In this document: positions 21,601 to 30,957 of the stretch, in pieces
Layout: each line of letters opens with the position of its first letter
How positions within the stretch are numbered: position 1 is the stretch's first letter
NCBI RefSeq assembly: GCF_963576675.1
Contig: NC_088917.1
Coordinates: 32,022,501-32,086,500, forward strand
Reading direction: 5' to 3'
DNA length: 64,000 nucleotides
Source of the DNA: Euphorbia lathyris
Lineage: Eukaryota; Streptophyta; Magnoliopsida; Malpighiales; Euphorbiaceae
Notes under the pieces: model-generated
The model's database searches: none
What the model was told of the DNA's origin: nothing
The model's input: only the letters and a program-made list of their open reading frames with translations
Position numbers and translations under genes: made by a program

Positions 21601-22099
21601 ATCCTGCTTCTAACTGCTTCTTCACCTCCTCTCTGATCTTATCTGCCCATTCGGGTCTCATACGTCGGAACTTCTGCTTTACGAGCCTCGCCTCGGGATA
21701 TGTTGGAATACGGTGAGTTACGATTGATTGATCGATTCCAGGCATGTCTTCGTATGTCCAATCGAATACAATTTCGTATTTTTTAATTATTCTCTCAAAT
21801 TCTTTTCTCTCTTCAATAGTTAGTTCTTGAGCAATTTGTATAAGTTTAGGATTTTCATCCGTACCAAGATTGAAAGTTGACATTTCTATCGTATTGATTT
21901 CAAATGTAGGCATGTTATATGAATGAGAATGCATGGAATGATCATGATCGACATCAAGCAAGTAAGCAAAATCAGAATTCATTTCATTGATAGCGTGGGT
22001 GATTACATCATCGGACTCAAACAAAGCAGTAATACAATTTTCATCCTCAGGGTTCTCGGGCTCCTCATGAACCTTGGAGGTACTGGGCTCAATTTCAGC
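18629..22099 (-). CDS. Tat pol: reverse transcriptase, RNase H, archaeal-type RNase H, integrase
   Basis: Open for 1131 codons from 22024 (continuous back to a TGA at 22100-22102). Residues ~130-310: RT with VRMCVDYRDLNKACPKDEF, motif A Asp in TNVDGF and YVDD at 267-270. Residues ~410-530: gypsy RNase H, whose first motif reads LLLYVAIEERSIGAML and lacks the usual Asp. Residues ~555-690: second RNase H with D563, E601, D625 and D675 all present. Residues 783-824: HHCC zinc finger (HSGICGAH, CHDC). Residues ~845-1010: integrase core with D853, D914 and E949; a basic C-terminal domain follows. It copies element RNA into DNA and inserts it. The frame is undamaged, unlike gag-pro upstream. Confidence 0.9.
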   Translation of the reverse strand, partial: AEIEPSTSKVHEEPENPEDENCITALFESDDVITHAINEMNSDFAYLLDVDHDHSMHSHSYNMPTFEINTIEMSTFNLGTDENPKLIQIAQELTIEERKEFERIIKKYEIVFDWTYEDMPGIDQSIVTHRIPTYPEARLVKQKFRRMRPEWADKIREEVKKQLEAGFIEVIDYPPWVANVVPIAKKDGKVRMCVDYRDLNKACPKDEFALPHIDVLIESAASSVLHTNVDGFMGYMQVQMAEKHKAKTSFTTEWGTYCYRVMPFGLKNAGATYQRMATALFHDMIHKEVEVYVDDMMVKSETREGHFAALEKFLARIAEFKLRLNPKKCFFGVSSGKILGYVIENKGIEVDPDKVKAIQEMPAPRNEKEVRGFLGQVQYISRFIARLTAICEPIFKLLRKDQPAIWNDKCQQALESIRSYLSNPPVLRPPKLGKPLLLYVAIEERSIGAMLAQEGDTGVEHTVYYLSKKFLEYELKYNMIEKTCVVVVWLTKKLRHYFQSYKVIIISRMDPVKYLYRTPSLTGKLARWLLLLSEFDIEYVTKKVIKGRAMAEFLANQPLNAEEEEVSYDFPDEHLNAIEVIPWKMFFDGAVNSNRAGVGVLLTSPEGERIPMAKKLSFPLTNNMAEYEACIYGLESLAALGASYVEIWGDSKLIIEQAQGNWEVREERLRPYLDQLEGLAQRFKECRFYHIPRAQNQAADALATLVLVWDNPRNLASKPLVLRRSHKPCYEDVMLLGTDEKPWYFDIVNFMKDGTYPAESEPRDQAVIRRLARQFVIHNDLLYKRHVHGLQLRCLDAGEAREAMESVHSGICGAHMGGAVLAKKIIRQGFYWLTMEKDCNEYAKKCHDCQIHGDCSHLPAMELHVLAPIWPFAAWGIDIIGEVRPNASNGHKFIAVTIDYFSKWVEAESFSKLGSKQMRKFIEKHLITRFGVPHHMIMDNGVQFQGEVRNLFREYGIEHHRSSPYRPQANGAVEAANKNLKRILVKTVESHRNWHEHLPLALWAYRTTVRTSTGATPFSLVYGTEAVLPIEIEKRSLRIAVEAEIPETEWVKRRCEQLALVDEKRVEALYHVQLYQRRMARAFNKKVKTSPIKEGDLVLKQIRVTHTDPRGKFRPNWEGPFVVKKILSKGAVKLTTMDGMEFSEPTNLDRLKKYFS

Positions 22100-22414
22100 T
22101 CATGTGGTTGCTTCAATGGTGATGACTTGCTCTTCGGCATTTGAATCTAGCGTCATGATCTCCTCGACAAAGTAGCTTGTCTTTCCTTTGCCCCAGTCGG
22201 CGACATCATTGAAGATTTCAAACCCTGGCAGAATCTTTCCTTCCATGCTAGTCCACGACTCGGAGGTTCCCGAATATGGCTTTCCATGCCCTTCGCTTAC
22301 AAAATGCTTCCTCAAGCCTATTTTTCCTTCTGCACTCATGTTGGATGGACTCCCCTGCTTATATCCCAAACCCCTCCGGGTTTTCTGACTTTTAAAATCC
22401 GGAAACTCCGACAA
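22100..22414 (-). pseudogene. Linker between protease and RT (G-patch-like)
   Basis: Frame 22414-22100 carries KSQKTRRGLGYKQGSPSN, continuing the G-rich motif (GGFIPGMGLGG) that ends the protease frame; this G-patch-like arrangement downstream of protease is usual in Tat elements. A one-base frame change near 22410 separates the two halves and a TGA (22100-22102) separates this piece from pol. No catalytic role known. Confidence 0.65.
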
Positions 22415-23000
22415 CCCTTGATGGTGTGCCTCCTAATCCCATTCCCGGGATGAAACCTCCCTTCATCATCTTCACCACATCGGTGGTCATGCTCGACTCG
22501 TAAATTCCAGAGACTTGGAATCCGGAGAAAAGTTGAGGCTCAATTCCCAATGCTGCCACCAAGCTCAGTTTCTCAGCTCTAATTGTCACTATCTCCTCCC
22601 CGAAGGGGAACTTGATCATCTGATGGAGCGTTGAGGGCACACCTCCCAACTTGTGGAACCATGGGCGTCCCAACAATACAGCAAAGGTTACCAGGATATC
22701 CAGCACCGTGAACTCAGTTTCTTCCTCGTGCGGCCCCACTTTCAACTTGGCCTTGAATACTCCTTCAATATGCCTACGGCTGTCGTCATATGCTCTAATC
22801 ACAGTTTCAGAGGCTGTCAGGTCTCCTCTCTCCACTCCCAACTTCGACAAGAGTTTCAATGGGCAAACATTAATGGCCGATCCATCATCGACCATCACAC
22901 AGCTAGTCTTCTTCCCGTTAATTTCCGCTCGGATATACAATGGCTTCTTATAAGCCTTCCCCTCTTCTGGAAGATATTCGTCAGTAAATGTGATCTCAGT
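22392..23000 (-). pseudogene. Tat aspartic protease
   Basis: The frame continues from TEITFTDEYLPEEGKAYKKP just after an in-frame TAG (23001-23003). The active site is MVDDGSAINVCPLKLL, followed by a flap region (AYDDSRRHIEGVFKAKLKVG) and LLGRPWFHKLGGVPSTLHQ, the conserved C-terminal part of Ty3 proteases. It would cleave the polyprotein as a dimer. The domain itself is whole, but nonsense and frameshift mutations cut it off from gag and pol. Confidence 0.85.
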
Positions 23001-24877
23001 CTACTTTCGGGCCATAATTGCCCCTACTAGCGCTGCCGGCTCAGTATCGGTGGAAATAACCAAATTCTGCAACTCCTTCATCAGGTTCTCACGATGGTAC
23101 TTAGAATGGCATAAAACTTCCCAGACCGTAGACTTAGCTTGCGTCTTCTTCAACTGCTCAAGAACTTGGTCATCGGGCTTAGGAGCCGACCCTTCTCCAA
23201 TCTCAGTCTCTACCATTGGTGCCTTTCCCTCGGCCACACGACCTGATCTCGTCATTACCGCAATTTCCGGCTCATCATCCGATTCGTCCCAGATGTTAAT
23301 AGGAACCCTTCGATTGGCATCCTCCTCGTCCGAGGAACTCGCCCAAATGTCTACGACCATTAAATCCATGACGTGAAGAACACTCGGATTCAGGAAAAAG
23401 GGATCCGCTGATCCGTACAAAGCCCAACCTATCAACTCATCATAGTCACGGAGGGACACCCGGCTCATCCTCCTTGCGGCCAACGGAATAGCACCTCGTT
23501 GTATGCACATAAGCTGCACCTTATCGCTCATTGTCTCATTACACTGCTCATAACGGTGCCTCCACCTTCTAGCATAATCCACAAAATGTTCCTCGGGGAA
23601 TTGCCTAATCCTGTCCAGATCATCCAGGGATCCCGTCCATGGAATGTACATTTCATATCTCGCCACAAAGGCATTTCGGAGCGGTATCCAATGACACATC
23701 TCTTCCTCTGACAGACCCTGATGCCACAATAAGGCTTCACAATCAAGGTTTCCGAAAAATGTTCATGCAACTCACACTGTGGAAATCCAGCGTTATACAT
23801 ATGATCGCGGAATATCCTTGCATGCTCCACAGGATCCCGGTATCCACCATACCTAGGCATCGCTAACACCGCATCGGGTGTTTGGTAAGATGGGGAATCA
23901 GGGGTTTGCTCTGCTAGCATCCATACTGTATACTCCTTGATAAATCTCTTTGTCATAGCTGCCCAATCGGTCTTAACATACATTGGCAGCGACATATACC
24001 ACATCAGCGGTTCACCCATCAGTGAATTACAAAACAAGCTAGTGATCTCTTCTTCTTTAAAACTCAAAGCTGTCATAGCCGATAAGTAGAAGTGGAGGTG
24101 CTCCATAGGGTCCTTATTGCCGTTATATTTGCTCACCCTCGGCAATGGACGCTTGATGGGTCCAATCTGCATCGCAAAGCGCTCCGCAGTTTTATCTTCA
24201 GCTTTCTGATACTTTTCTAGAAACAAATCCGACAACCGATCCCAATCGTGCTTGCAAAAGTCAGGTAATGAATGGAACCATTCCAAAGGCTCACCTACCA
24301 GCGAATGGTGGAACCACTGAGCAATCTCATCTACTCTGAAGGATTCAATAAACATGTCGTGCATATATTCACGCAAGTGCACTTCAGGATCCCTTCCTCC
24401 ACTAAACAAACCCAAATTTGGCACGATAGTCCGAGACAACCCTTCACCGGTCTCTTCGGCACTATCCTCGTCATATGGTGCTCCGCCATCTGATCCTTCC
24501 TCCATTGGTTCATCCTCTTGTTCCTCCCCCAAGAAGGACACATACAGGCCATTTCCCACATTACTTCTTTCGACGGAGTCCAACAACTCCTCTACATCTT
24601 CCTCAAAAGATTCCATCACCACAGTTTCCGTCAAACCAGCTCCGATCACGCTTACCCTATGATTAGGCAATGGATTGCGCCTAACGGAAGGGTTTGCTGA
24701 CGAAGGATCAGCTATCTTCTTCTCCTCAATCAAATCTTGGATTTCGTGTTTCAGCCTCTCACAATTCTCAATCGTATGTCCATAACTGCTGTGGAACTCA
24801 CAATACCCTCTAGCCTGAATCTGCGGAGTAGGTTGAGCTTTGTTATACGGGGTAAGGGCTTTTAACAATCCCTTCTT
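23001..24877 (-). pseudogene. Tat gag, second part: CHHC knuckle and three further gag-like modules
   Basis: In frame with the first gag ORF after TAG 24878-24880. It starts with a zinc-knuckle-like CEFHSSYGHTIENC (CX2HX4HX4C) and ERLKHEIQDLIEEKK. An acidic linker follows, then three successive modules with the pattern F/Y-x-G-x-x-DP-x-x-H ... SL-x-GE-x-L-x-W ... LP ... DW ... F ... Y: about 24427-24194 (LFSGGRDPEVHLREYM), 24157-23924 (KYNGNKDPMEHLHFYL) and 23875-23490 (RYGGYRDPVEHARIFRDHM). The third module crosses a one-base frameshift near 23745 and resumes as EALLWHQGLSEEEM. The tail (DDQVLEQLKKTQAKSTVWEV) is the usual pre-protease segment, ended by TAG 23001. Confidence 0.8.
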
Positions 24878-26023
24878 CTACAGACGTTCAAAAACTTTCG
24901 CATAGGTCTGATCGAACTTGGCGAACCGCCTCTTTTCGATGGCATTAAGATCAACCACTTTCACTGCCGCAGATTCTGTACTCACGCTAGGCCCTCCGAC
25001 ACTATATCCAGACTTCGTCCACTTAGTATAAGCTTTCTTCGGCTCCCCATCTCCTTCGACAGTCAAGGCACAACTATACATCTGATTGAAATCTGTGAAC
25101 GGCATATATCTCAACTCATTCTTAATATACGGCAACGTGTTGCCAACCACCATTCGGTTCTGATCCTGCTCAAGCGGCTTCTGTTTCATGACCGCGGCCT
25201 TAGCCCTCCATCTTTTCACGAAATCTGAAAGGGATTCCCCCGTCTGTTGCTTAGTGCTCTCTAACTCTTTCAAAGTGACTTCCAGCATGGTGTTAAAGCT
25301 ATACTGAGCGATGAATGACTTCGCCAACTCCTTCCAATCCTTCTTTGTCACCATTGGCAATGCATGGAACCATGTGAGGGCAGCCCCCTCTAGGTAGGTG
25401 TTAAACAGCCCCAGGACTTGATCCTCAGTCAGGATCGTGTGCTTCATTACCGCAACATACTGATTCATGTGAGCGGTGGGATCTCCAGTTCCATTGAACT
25501 TTTTCATGTCGGGGAGACGAAATTTCAGAGGCAGAGCTGTTGCCGCCAAACAATTCTTGAAGTTATAAAAGTCCTGACTCCCGGAACTTCCTCCGCGCAA
25601 GTCCTGCACTTCATGTGTGATGTGTTGCTTCCGTTCCTCTTCCTTAGCTTTCTCATTTTCCAGCTGTTTTTGGATACAATCCTGATAATCCTCCTCATTC
25701 CTAAAGCGAGGGCCATCGTTCACCTCATTCTCAGCACGCTTACTACCACTCTTGTTGTCCTTCAGTGCTAACTCAGCTAGCTGGGCCAAGATTGCGGCCA
25801 GCTGATCATTGATATTGTTCACAGAGTTCTCCAATTCAGCCACTTTCTCGTCGGTCGCAGACATACTGACGGAAGACTGAGTATACCCAGACGAAGATGA
25901 TTCAGAAGCCACAACTACTGATTCTGAACTGTCTACTCGTAGTTGATCAAACTGTCTGACAAGCCGATTACTCTCGCGAAACCACAACTGCTTAATGATG
26001 ACGTCTGCGCGAACGGTATCCAT
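24878..26023 (-). pseudogene. Tat gag, first part
   Basis: 381 codons from ATG 26023. The N-terminus includes a short coiled-coil (VAELENSVNNINDQLAAILA), then a charged segment. Residues ~170-310 are the Ty3 gag core: KKFNGTGDPTAHMNQYVAVM, EGAALTWFHALP, KKDWKELAKSFIAQY and GESLSDFVKRWRAKA. Gag forms the virus-like particle that packages element RNA. The frame ends at TAG 24878-24880, but the same frame carries on with the zinc knuckle, so the stop is either a point mutation or a readthrough site; mutation seems likelier given the other breaks. Confidence 0.85.
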
Positions 26024-27946
26024 TAGTATGTATGCATGATTTTATATGCATGATTCGTGGTGTGTGCGTTTATTTATTTTACGGATATATAAGATAAGAA
26101 GAACAAACGTTAGTTCTATTTACACGTATCACAACATCTCTCTTCCACCCTTATTCCTCCACACACTCGTTGGTCCAGGTCTCTTTCCTAGGATTTTGGT
26201 TTGGGGCTCACATTGCGGTCCAGGGGACGCGTGACGCCGTCGATTATTGCGGGAAAGTGAATCATTCATCAGACAATACAGTTCGTTTTGACGTATCAAC
26301 GTTCAGTGACTAAGAAATCGACCAAGTTGGATTGTTCTTTCAGAATAACTCGTCTTTTGTCCTTTCGTGAGACGCATTAGTTCGGGTTTTGATTCCCTTT
26401 GAGCGCATCTCAGTTTTTAGACGTGGTACGAGTTATTCTTCTAGTTCAATCGTTTGTTATTGTCAATGACTCGTTCCCTTTTGTTCCCGTGGGTTCGTGT
26501 CTCGATTTTTGGATTACAACGGGATCTTTTGGATCTATCGAGAGACGTAACCACGTGTTTATTTAGTGATGGAATCACTTTTGGATTTTATTTTAGGGAA
26601 CGGACTCATCGCGTAACGCGTTTGTTCTTAGCGTTGAGGATCCGTTTGCTCATTTTGCTACGTGAAAAGATGGCGAGTCTTATTTTGAGCGCACGATAAT
26701 CTTTCGGCTAATTACAACTCTTTGTTCCTCCCAATCCACGGGATATATCATCTCAGTGTGGTTATAGAAAATCAACGTTTCGTTGAATCGCGTGTTTGTT
26801 CGAAGCGAGAATATCACCGTTCTCTTTCCTTTAGGCACGATTTAAGCAAACACGTATATCGGGCCATATTTCTTGCAGTTTTGGTAACGGTCGAAATGAT
26901 CGAGTCGTTAGTCAAAACCCGCAGTCTCGTCCATGTGGCGCAATTATATGATTTGGCTTAATTCGGCTTCGAGATTTTAAACGGGGTATACTCTCGTTCG
27001 AGGCACGTATTCAACGGCATTGGTTTATTTTCTTTAACTACTCGCGGGATTAACATATATCGTAGATTTGGAATGATTTTGGTCGTTTAGTTCATTTTTG
27101 TCTTTTTATTTTCTTAGTCACCTTTTGCGGACACGTCCATTTCTCTTAAGAATGACACAAGGCATAACGTAAAAGCTCGTCTTTTATTCGGAAGGGACGG
27201 GCTACTTGTGCGAAACTTTTCACGTTACAACAAGGTCGTTCGAAACAGAAATGTTCTTCGTTTTCGTTTCGTCGTGATCTCGTTTTATCCCAATTTATCT
27301 AAAGAATGTGAATAACGGCTACCGTTAATATAGTCTTTTGTATCGAAATATAACTATCCTTAACACCGAACCGATTCATACTAATACGTGCTTACGTCAT
27401 AACGTATTTCCTGAACACGTGCCTTCGTCGGGACACCGAAAGGGACAAAGCGGGTCGCACATGTTCATTCATATGAGATGACTAAGTCATCTTTAGTTCA
27501 AATCGTTTCGATGTTTTAGGGTAATTAGTATGTCGATTCATGAGTATATATTAACGCATCGTCTCATTTTCTTTACATAACTTAGGATTTAGACACGTAT
27601 CATGGCGGTTTGAAAACACGAACTGATTCATTTATCACATCAAAAATAGTAACGGGTAATCCTATGGAAACTTCTAAGGCTACTATATGCTGACACGGCT
27701 GACCGCGGGACCTCACAGGACCGCACAGATTCGCCCCTAACGAATGGATGGGGACCCTCTGGCGCCTTACTGTAAGGGGGAACTTACACTAGCCTCTTTC
27801 GAGCGACGAATGGACTCTCGCTAGAGGTTTCGCGGAAATTACCCAAAGGGTTTGCAATAATGCATATGAGTGCATACGAAAAGAAGTAAAACGATCCGTC
27901 CCCGTTAAGGGCTTAATACACGCCTTCCGGAATCAAATTTCTCGCT
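26024..27946 (-). other. Tat 5' leader (1.9 kb), no gene
   Basis: The untranslated leader between PBS and gag. No long frame or recognisable protein is present on the minus strand; the small plus-strand frames look random. Ogre-type relatives can carry an extra ORF here, but I do not see one. Confidence 0.6.
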
Positions 27947-27964
27947 TCCCCAGCAGAGTCGCCA
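27947..27964 (-). other. Tat primer binding site
   Basis: The minus strand reads TGGCGACTCTGCTGGGGA, two bases after the 5' LTR end. This sequence is familiar from Tat/Ogre elements, where it is attributed to an Arg-tRNA primer; I have not checked that pairing against a tRNA sequence. Confidence 0.8.
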
Positions 27965-30323
27965 CTTGTTAGACGAGGTGCCACGGCCTAATCTCCCGGG
28001 CGGACCGGGGGGTGGACAACCTCATGGCGACGTAAGCGGTGATTGGCGCCGAAAGCAACCAATCATGGAATCAAGCTGCTCGGCAGGACCGGAGCTCGGA
28101 GATATGGAAGATTCGCCACCCACGAATGGGAAAATGAACACCGATCCCTTGCGGGAGACCGGTGTGGGTTCGGGAAACTTAGGTACGAGCCGAGAAGGCT
28201 AGCTCCTTTCCGGAGAAAGGCTACTAGGCACTCCGACATCGCCCGGTTATGAACCACCGGCCTCCTACTCAGCATGTTAGGCGATAACGGACTAATCGTA
28301 TACTTCTTTAAGTTTAAAATTCATTTGAAACCCTTTTCTTTCTCTTTTTGGAAACCGTTTTGAGCATATGATATTGAAAAGCCACATCAGTAAAAAATCA
28401 CCAATTTATGTTTATACATACACGGAGAGGGGAAAGGAAGAAGTGATTTATTTACAGTCCATTTACATGTCATGTTGTGTGTTTATACTACACTAACTTA
28501 TTCCCCAAAACAAGTTTATTTACATGGTTCGCACTTTAATCGCCGTTGGAACGATTTAGGTGCGTTTTAAAACCCCGTTGGATGAAGTTTACCCGAATCG
28601 CCGTTGGAACGACTCGAGTATTTGAAGACGTTTGTGATAAAAACCTTTTAACGAGAAAACGTGCTTAAACATACAAGTCAATTTTATTTTGTACAAATTC
28701 TTTAAGAAAGTGATTCGAAAATTCTATTATTAACAAAGAAAACGATTTTGATTACAATGTTCGCTTAATCCGCCTTTGGAACGGACTAAGGTTTTAAAAC
28801 GTGGTGTTTTGAAGACGGTTTGAAATGCTAACAAAAACGACTCTATTTATTCACATTAGGAAACTCCAAAAATTCATTAGTTTAAATAATTCAATTGAAA
28901 ACTCTCTTTTTTGTGATTTATTTTCCCCACTTATTTAATGGACTCTCTAATTGTTATACTTACAACAATAAACTTGTTTAAACTAATATTCACACTCAAA
29001 TAAAGCCTTCTTGGAACATGGACCCATGAATGGGTCAAAAGAATAAAGAAAATAGTTTAGACACATATATATATATACATTTAAATCAAAAAGGAGAAGT
29101 TAAGAAAATAAGAGTTAATAAAAGGAAACTATATAATACATATATGAAAATGCTAGATAAAATACATTTATACTTTAAAAATGCTAAAACAATAAGTAAA
29201 TCTTATGGATAAGAAAATAATATTTACCCAAAAATAACTTCCTTCAATAATTAACGAAATAACCCAAATGTTCCTAAAACTATACATATATATACATAAT
29301 TAATATAGTTTAAATACCAAAAATGACATATACTAATATCCATCCATTGTTTCTCAAAATATCAAATAACTAATATTTAAACATAGCCTAAGTTAATAAA
29401 AAGGAAATACTTATATATATATATTTATACTTATATTATAAAATAAAATAAAAATGATATACCAATATTCTAAAATAAATGTATATACTAAAATTCTAAA
29501 ATAATTTGAAAAACATGTATTACATAATTATATATATATATATACTAAGGATTAAAAGTCTAAAAGTTAAGAAAAAGGGACCGAAATGACATTTTTTACA
29601 TTTTGGCAGATTTACACGGAAAATCCGTCGGTAAACGGCATTTAGTGACAGAATTGACAAATTACAGCAGCACTCCAATATTTTCCAGATTTATTCAAAA
29701 GCTTTAAATTAAATCTAATTCAATCGTTTTGGACTTCCGAACTACCAAAAATGGATCATAGTCGAAAACGGAAGTTCCTAAAACAATGTTTTTATTTTAA
29801 AACGTTATTTGGAAATATCTTTTAAATAAAAAAAAACTTATAATTACAACGTTTTCGACACCCGAACTACCTTTTTATCGGATCACGGTTCGTATTGGGA
29901 TATCAAAACGAGGTTTTTATTTTAAAACAAAACCGAATTTTATTTAACACAAAACGAAAATTAAATAAATACGCTAACTAAATAAAACGTGACAAAATAA
30001 ATAAATAACTAAAGGAATAAAAACTATAGCATAAAAAAAATAAATAGAAGGAGAGAATAAATTAAATAAAATAAAGAGTCTAGTCCTCGGATAATACCTT
30101 TAATTCGGTATCTGACAGTCGAAGCCGATTGATTCCACGAACCCCGAGCTCCCGTTTTTAATGAAAATTTAGTAAAAAATTGAACTTAGGAAATTTGGAA
30201 TTTTTGAGGAAAAAAATATTTTTCTCAAAAAAATCCACTCTCTCTCTCTAAAAATATTTAGAGTGAGAAAGTTTATCCAAAAATCCCTCCAAAAGCCCCC
30301 TCTTCACCTTGGGATCCGTGCCC

Positions 30324-30331
30324 TTATATAG
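30324..30331 (-). promoter_or_regulatory. TATA box of the Tat 5' LTR
   Basis: CCTATATAAGGGCAC on the minus strand, downstream of the palindrome array in transcription direction. The likely promoter for genomic RNA. Confidence 0.65.
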
Positions 30332-30354
30332 GGAAACGGATCCCGGAACAATGG

Positions 30355-30545
30355 GCGACGTCCAAAAAAATTTGGGCGTCGCCCATTGTGGTTGGGCGGC
30401 CGCCCAACCTAGTGTTGGGCTACCGCCCAACCTTGTTGGGCGAGCGCCCAACGCGAGGTTGGGCGCCCGCGCCCAATTCTCGTCGGGCGTCCGCCCGACG
30501 CGTGGGGCGTTCACCCGACGTGGTTGGGCGTCCGCCCGGCGACCC
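30355..30545. repeat. GC-rich palindrome array in Tat 5' LTR
   Basis: About seven TTGGGCG..CGCCCAA dyads (e.g. GGTTGGGCGGCCGCCCAACC near 30389), immediately upstream (minus sense) of the TATA box. Shorter than the array in the 3' LTR. Confidence 0.9.
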
Positions 30546-30957
30546 TCGGGGCGTGCCCCGCGCCGTCGGACGCGTGCACTCCGTGGCCGCCGAGCGCGCG
30601 TTCCGCGCAGCCAGACGCTCGCACGTCGCGGCCGCCGAACGCGTGCCTCGCGCTGCCAGGCACGTGCGCTCAACGGCCCACAAGGGCGCGCACCGCCAGC
30701 GGTCCCAGGCATTGCTCGGACGTCGAGAGCGTGCCACGCGCGGTGCATCCGACGGACGCCGCGCGCACGTCTCGAGCCGTCGAGCGAGCGTTCGACCATC
30801 GTCGTCCGCGTGCGGGATGCCGTTGCGCGCCCGCGCCGTGCCGTTAATTTTCCTCCGCTTATTATTCTTTATATATTTTTCAAAACTTCCAGAATCAATC
30901 GCTTCGACCGTCTTGTTTTTAGGTTTTCGTCACAGGTCCTCCGACTCGGTGTCTACA

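Larger units (their letters stand above)
10260..30957 (-). mobile_element. Tat-lineage Ty3-gypsy LTR retrotransposon (20.7 kb)
   Basis: Minus-strand element: 5' LTR 27967-30957, PBS 27947-27964, leader, gag (26023 downward), protease, RT-RH-aRH-IN (to 18629), hairpin repeats, an antisense gene (15126-18156), tandem arrays, PPT, 3' LTR 10260-13340. TSD is ACTGG. A second, archaeal-type RNase H between RT and integrase is the hallmark of the Tat lineage (Ogre and relatives), as are very long size and extra ORFs. By eye the LTRs differ by roughly 1-2% outside a repeat array, so the insertion is fairly recent. Gag-pro has two amber codons, two frameshifts and a TGA; the RT-IN frame is intact. Confidence 0.95.
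27967..30957 (-). repeat. Tat 5' LTR (2991 bp)
   Basis: Starts (minus) TGTAGACACCGAG at 30957 and ends CTCGTCTAACA at 27967. About 90 bp shorter than the 3' LTR, the difference lying mostly in the palindrome array (30355-30545). TATA at 30324-30331. Confidence 0.95.
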
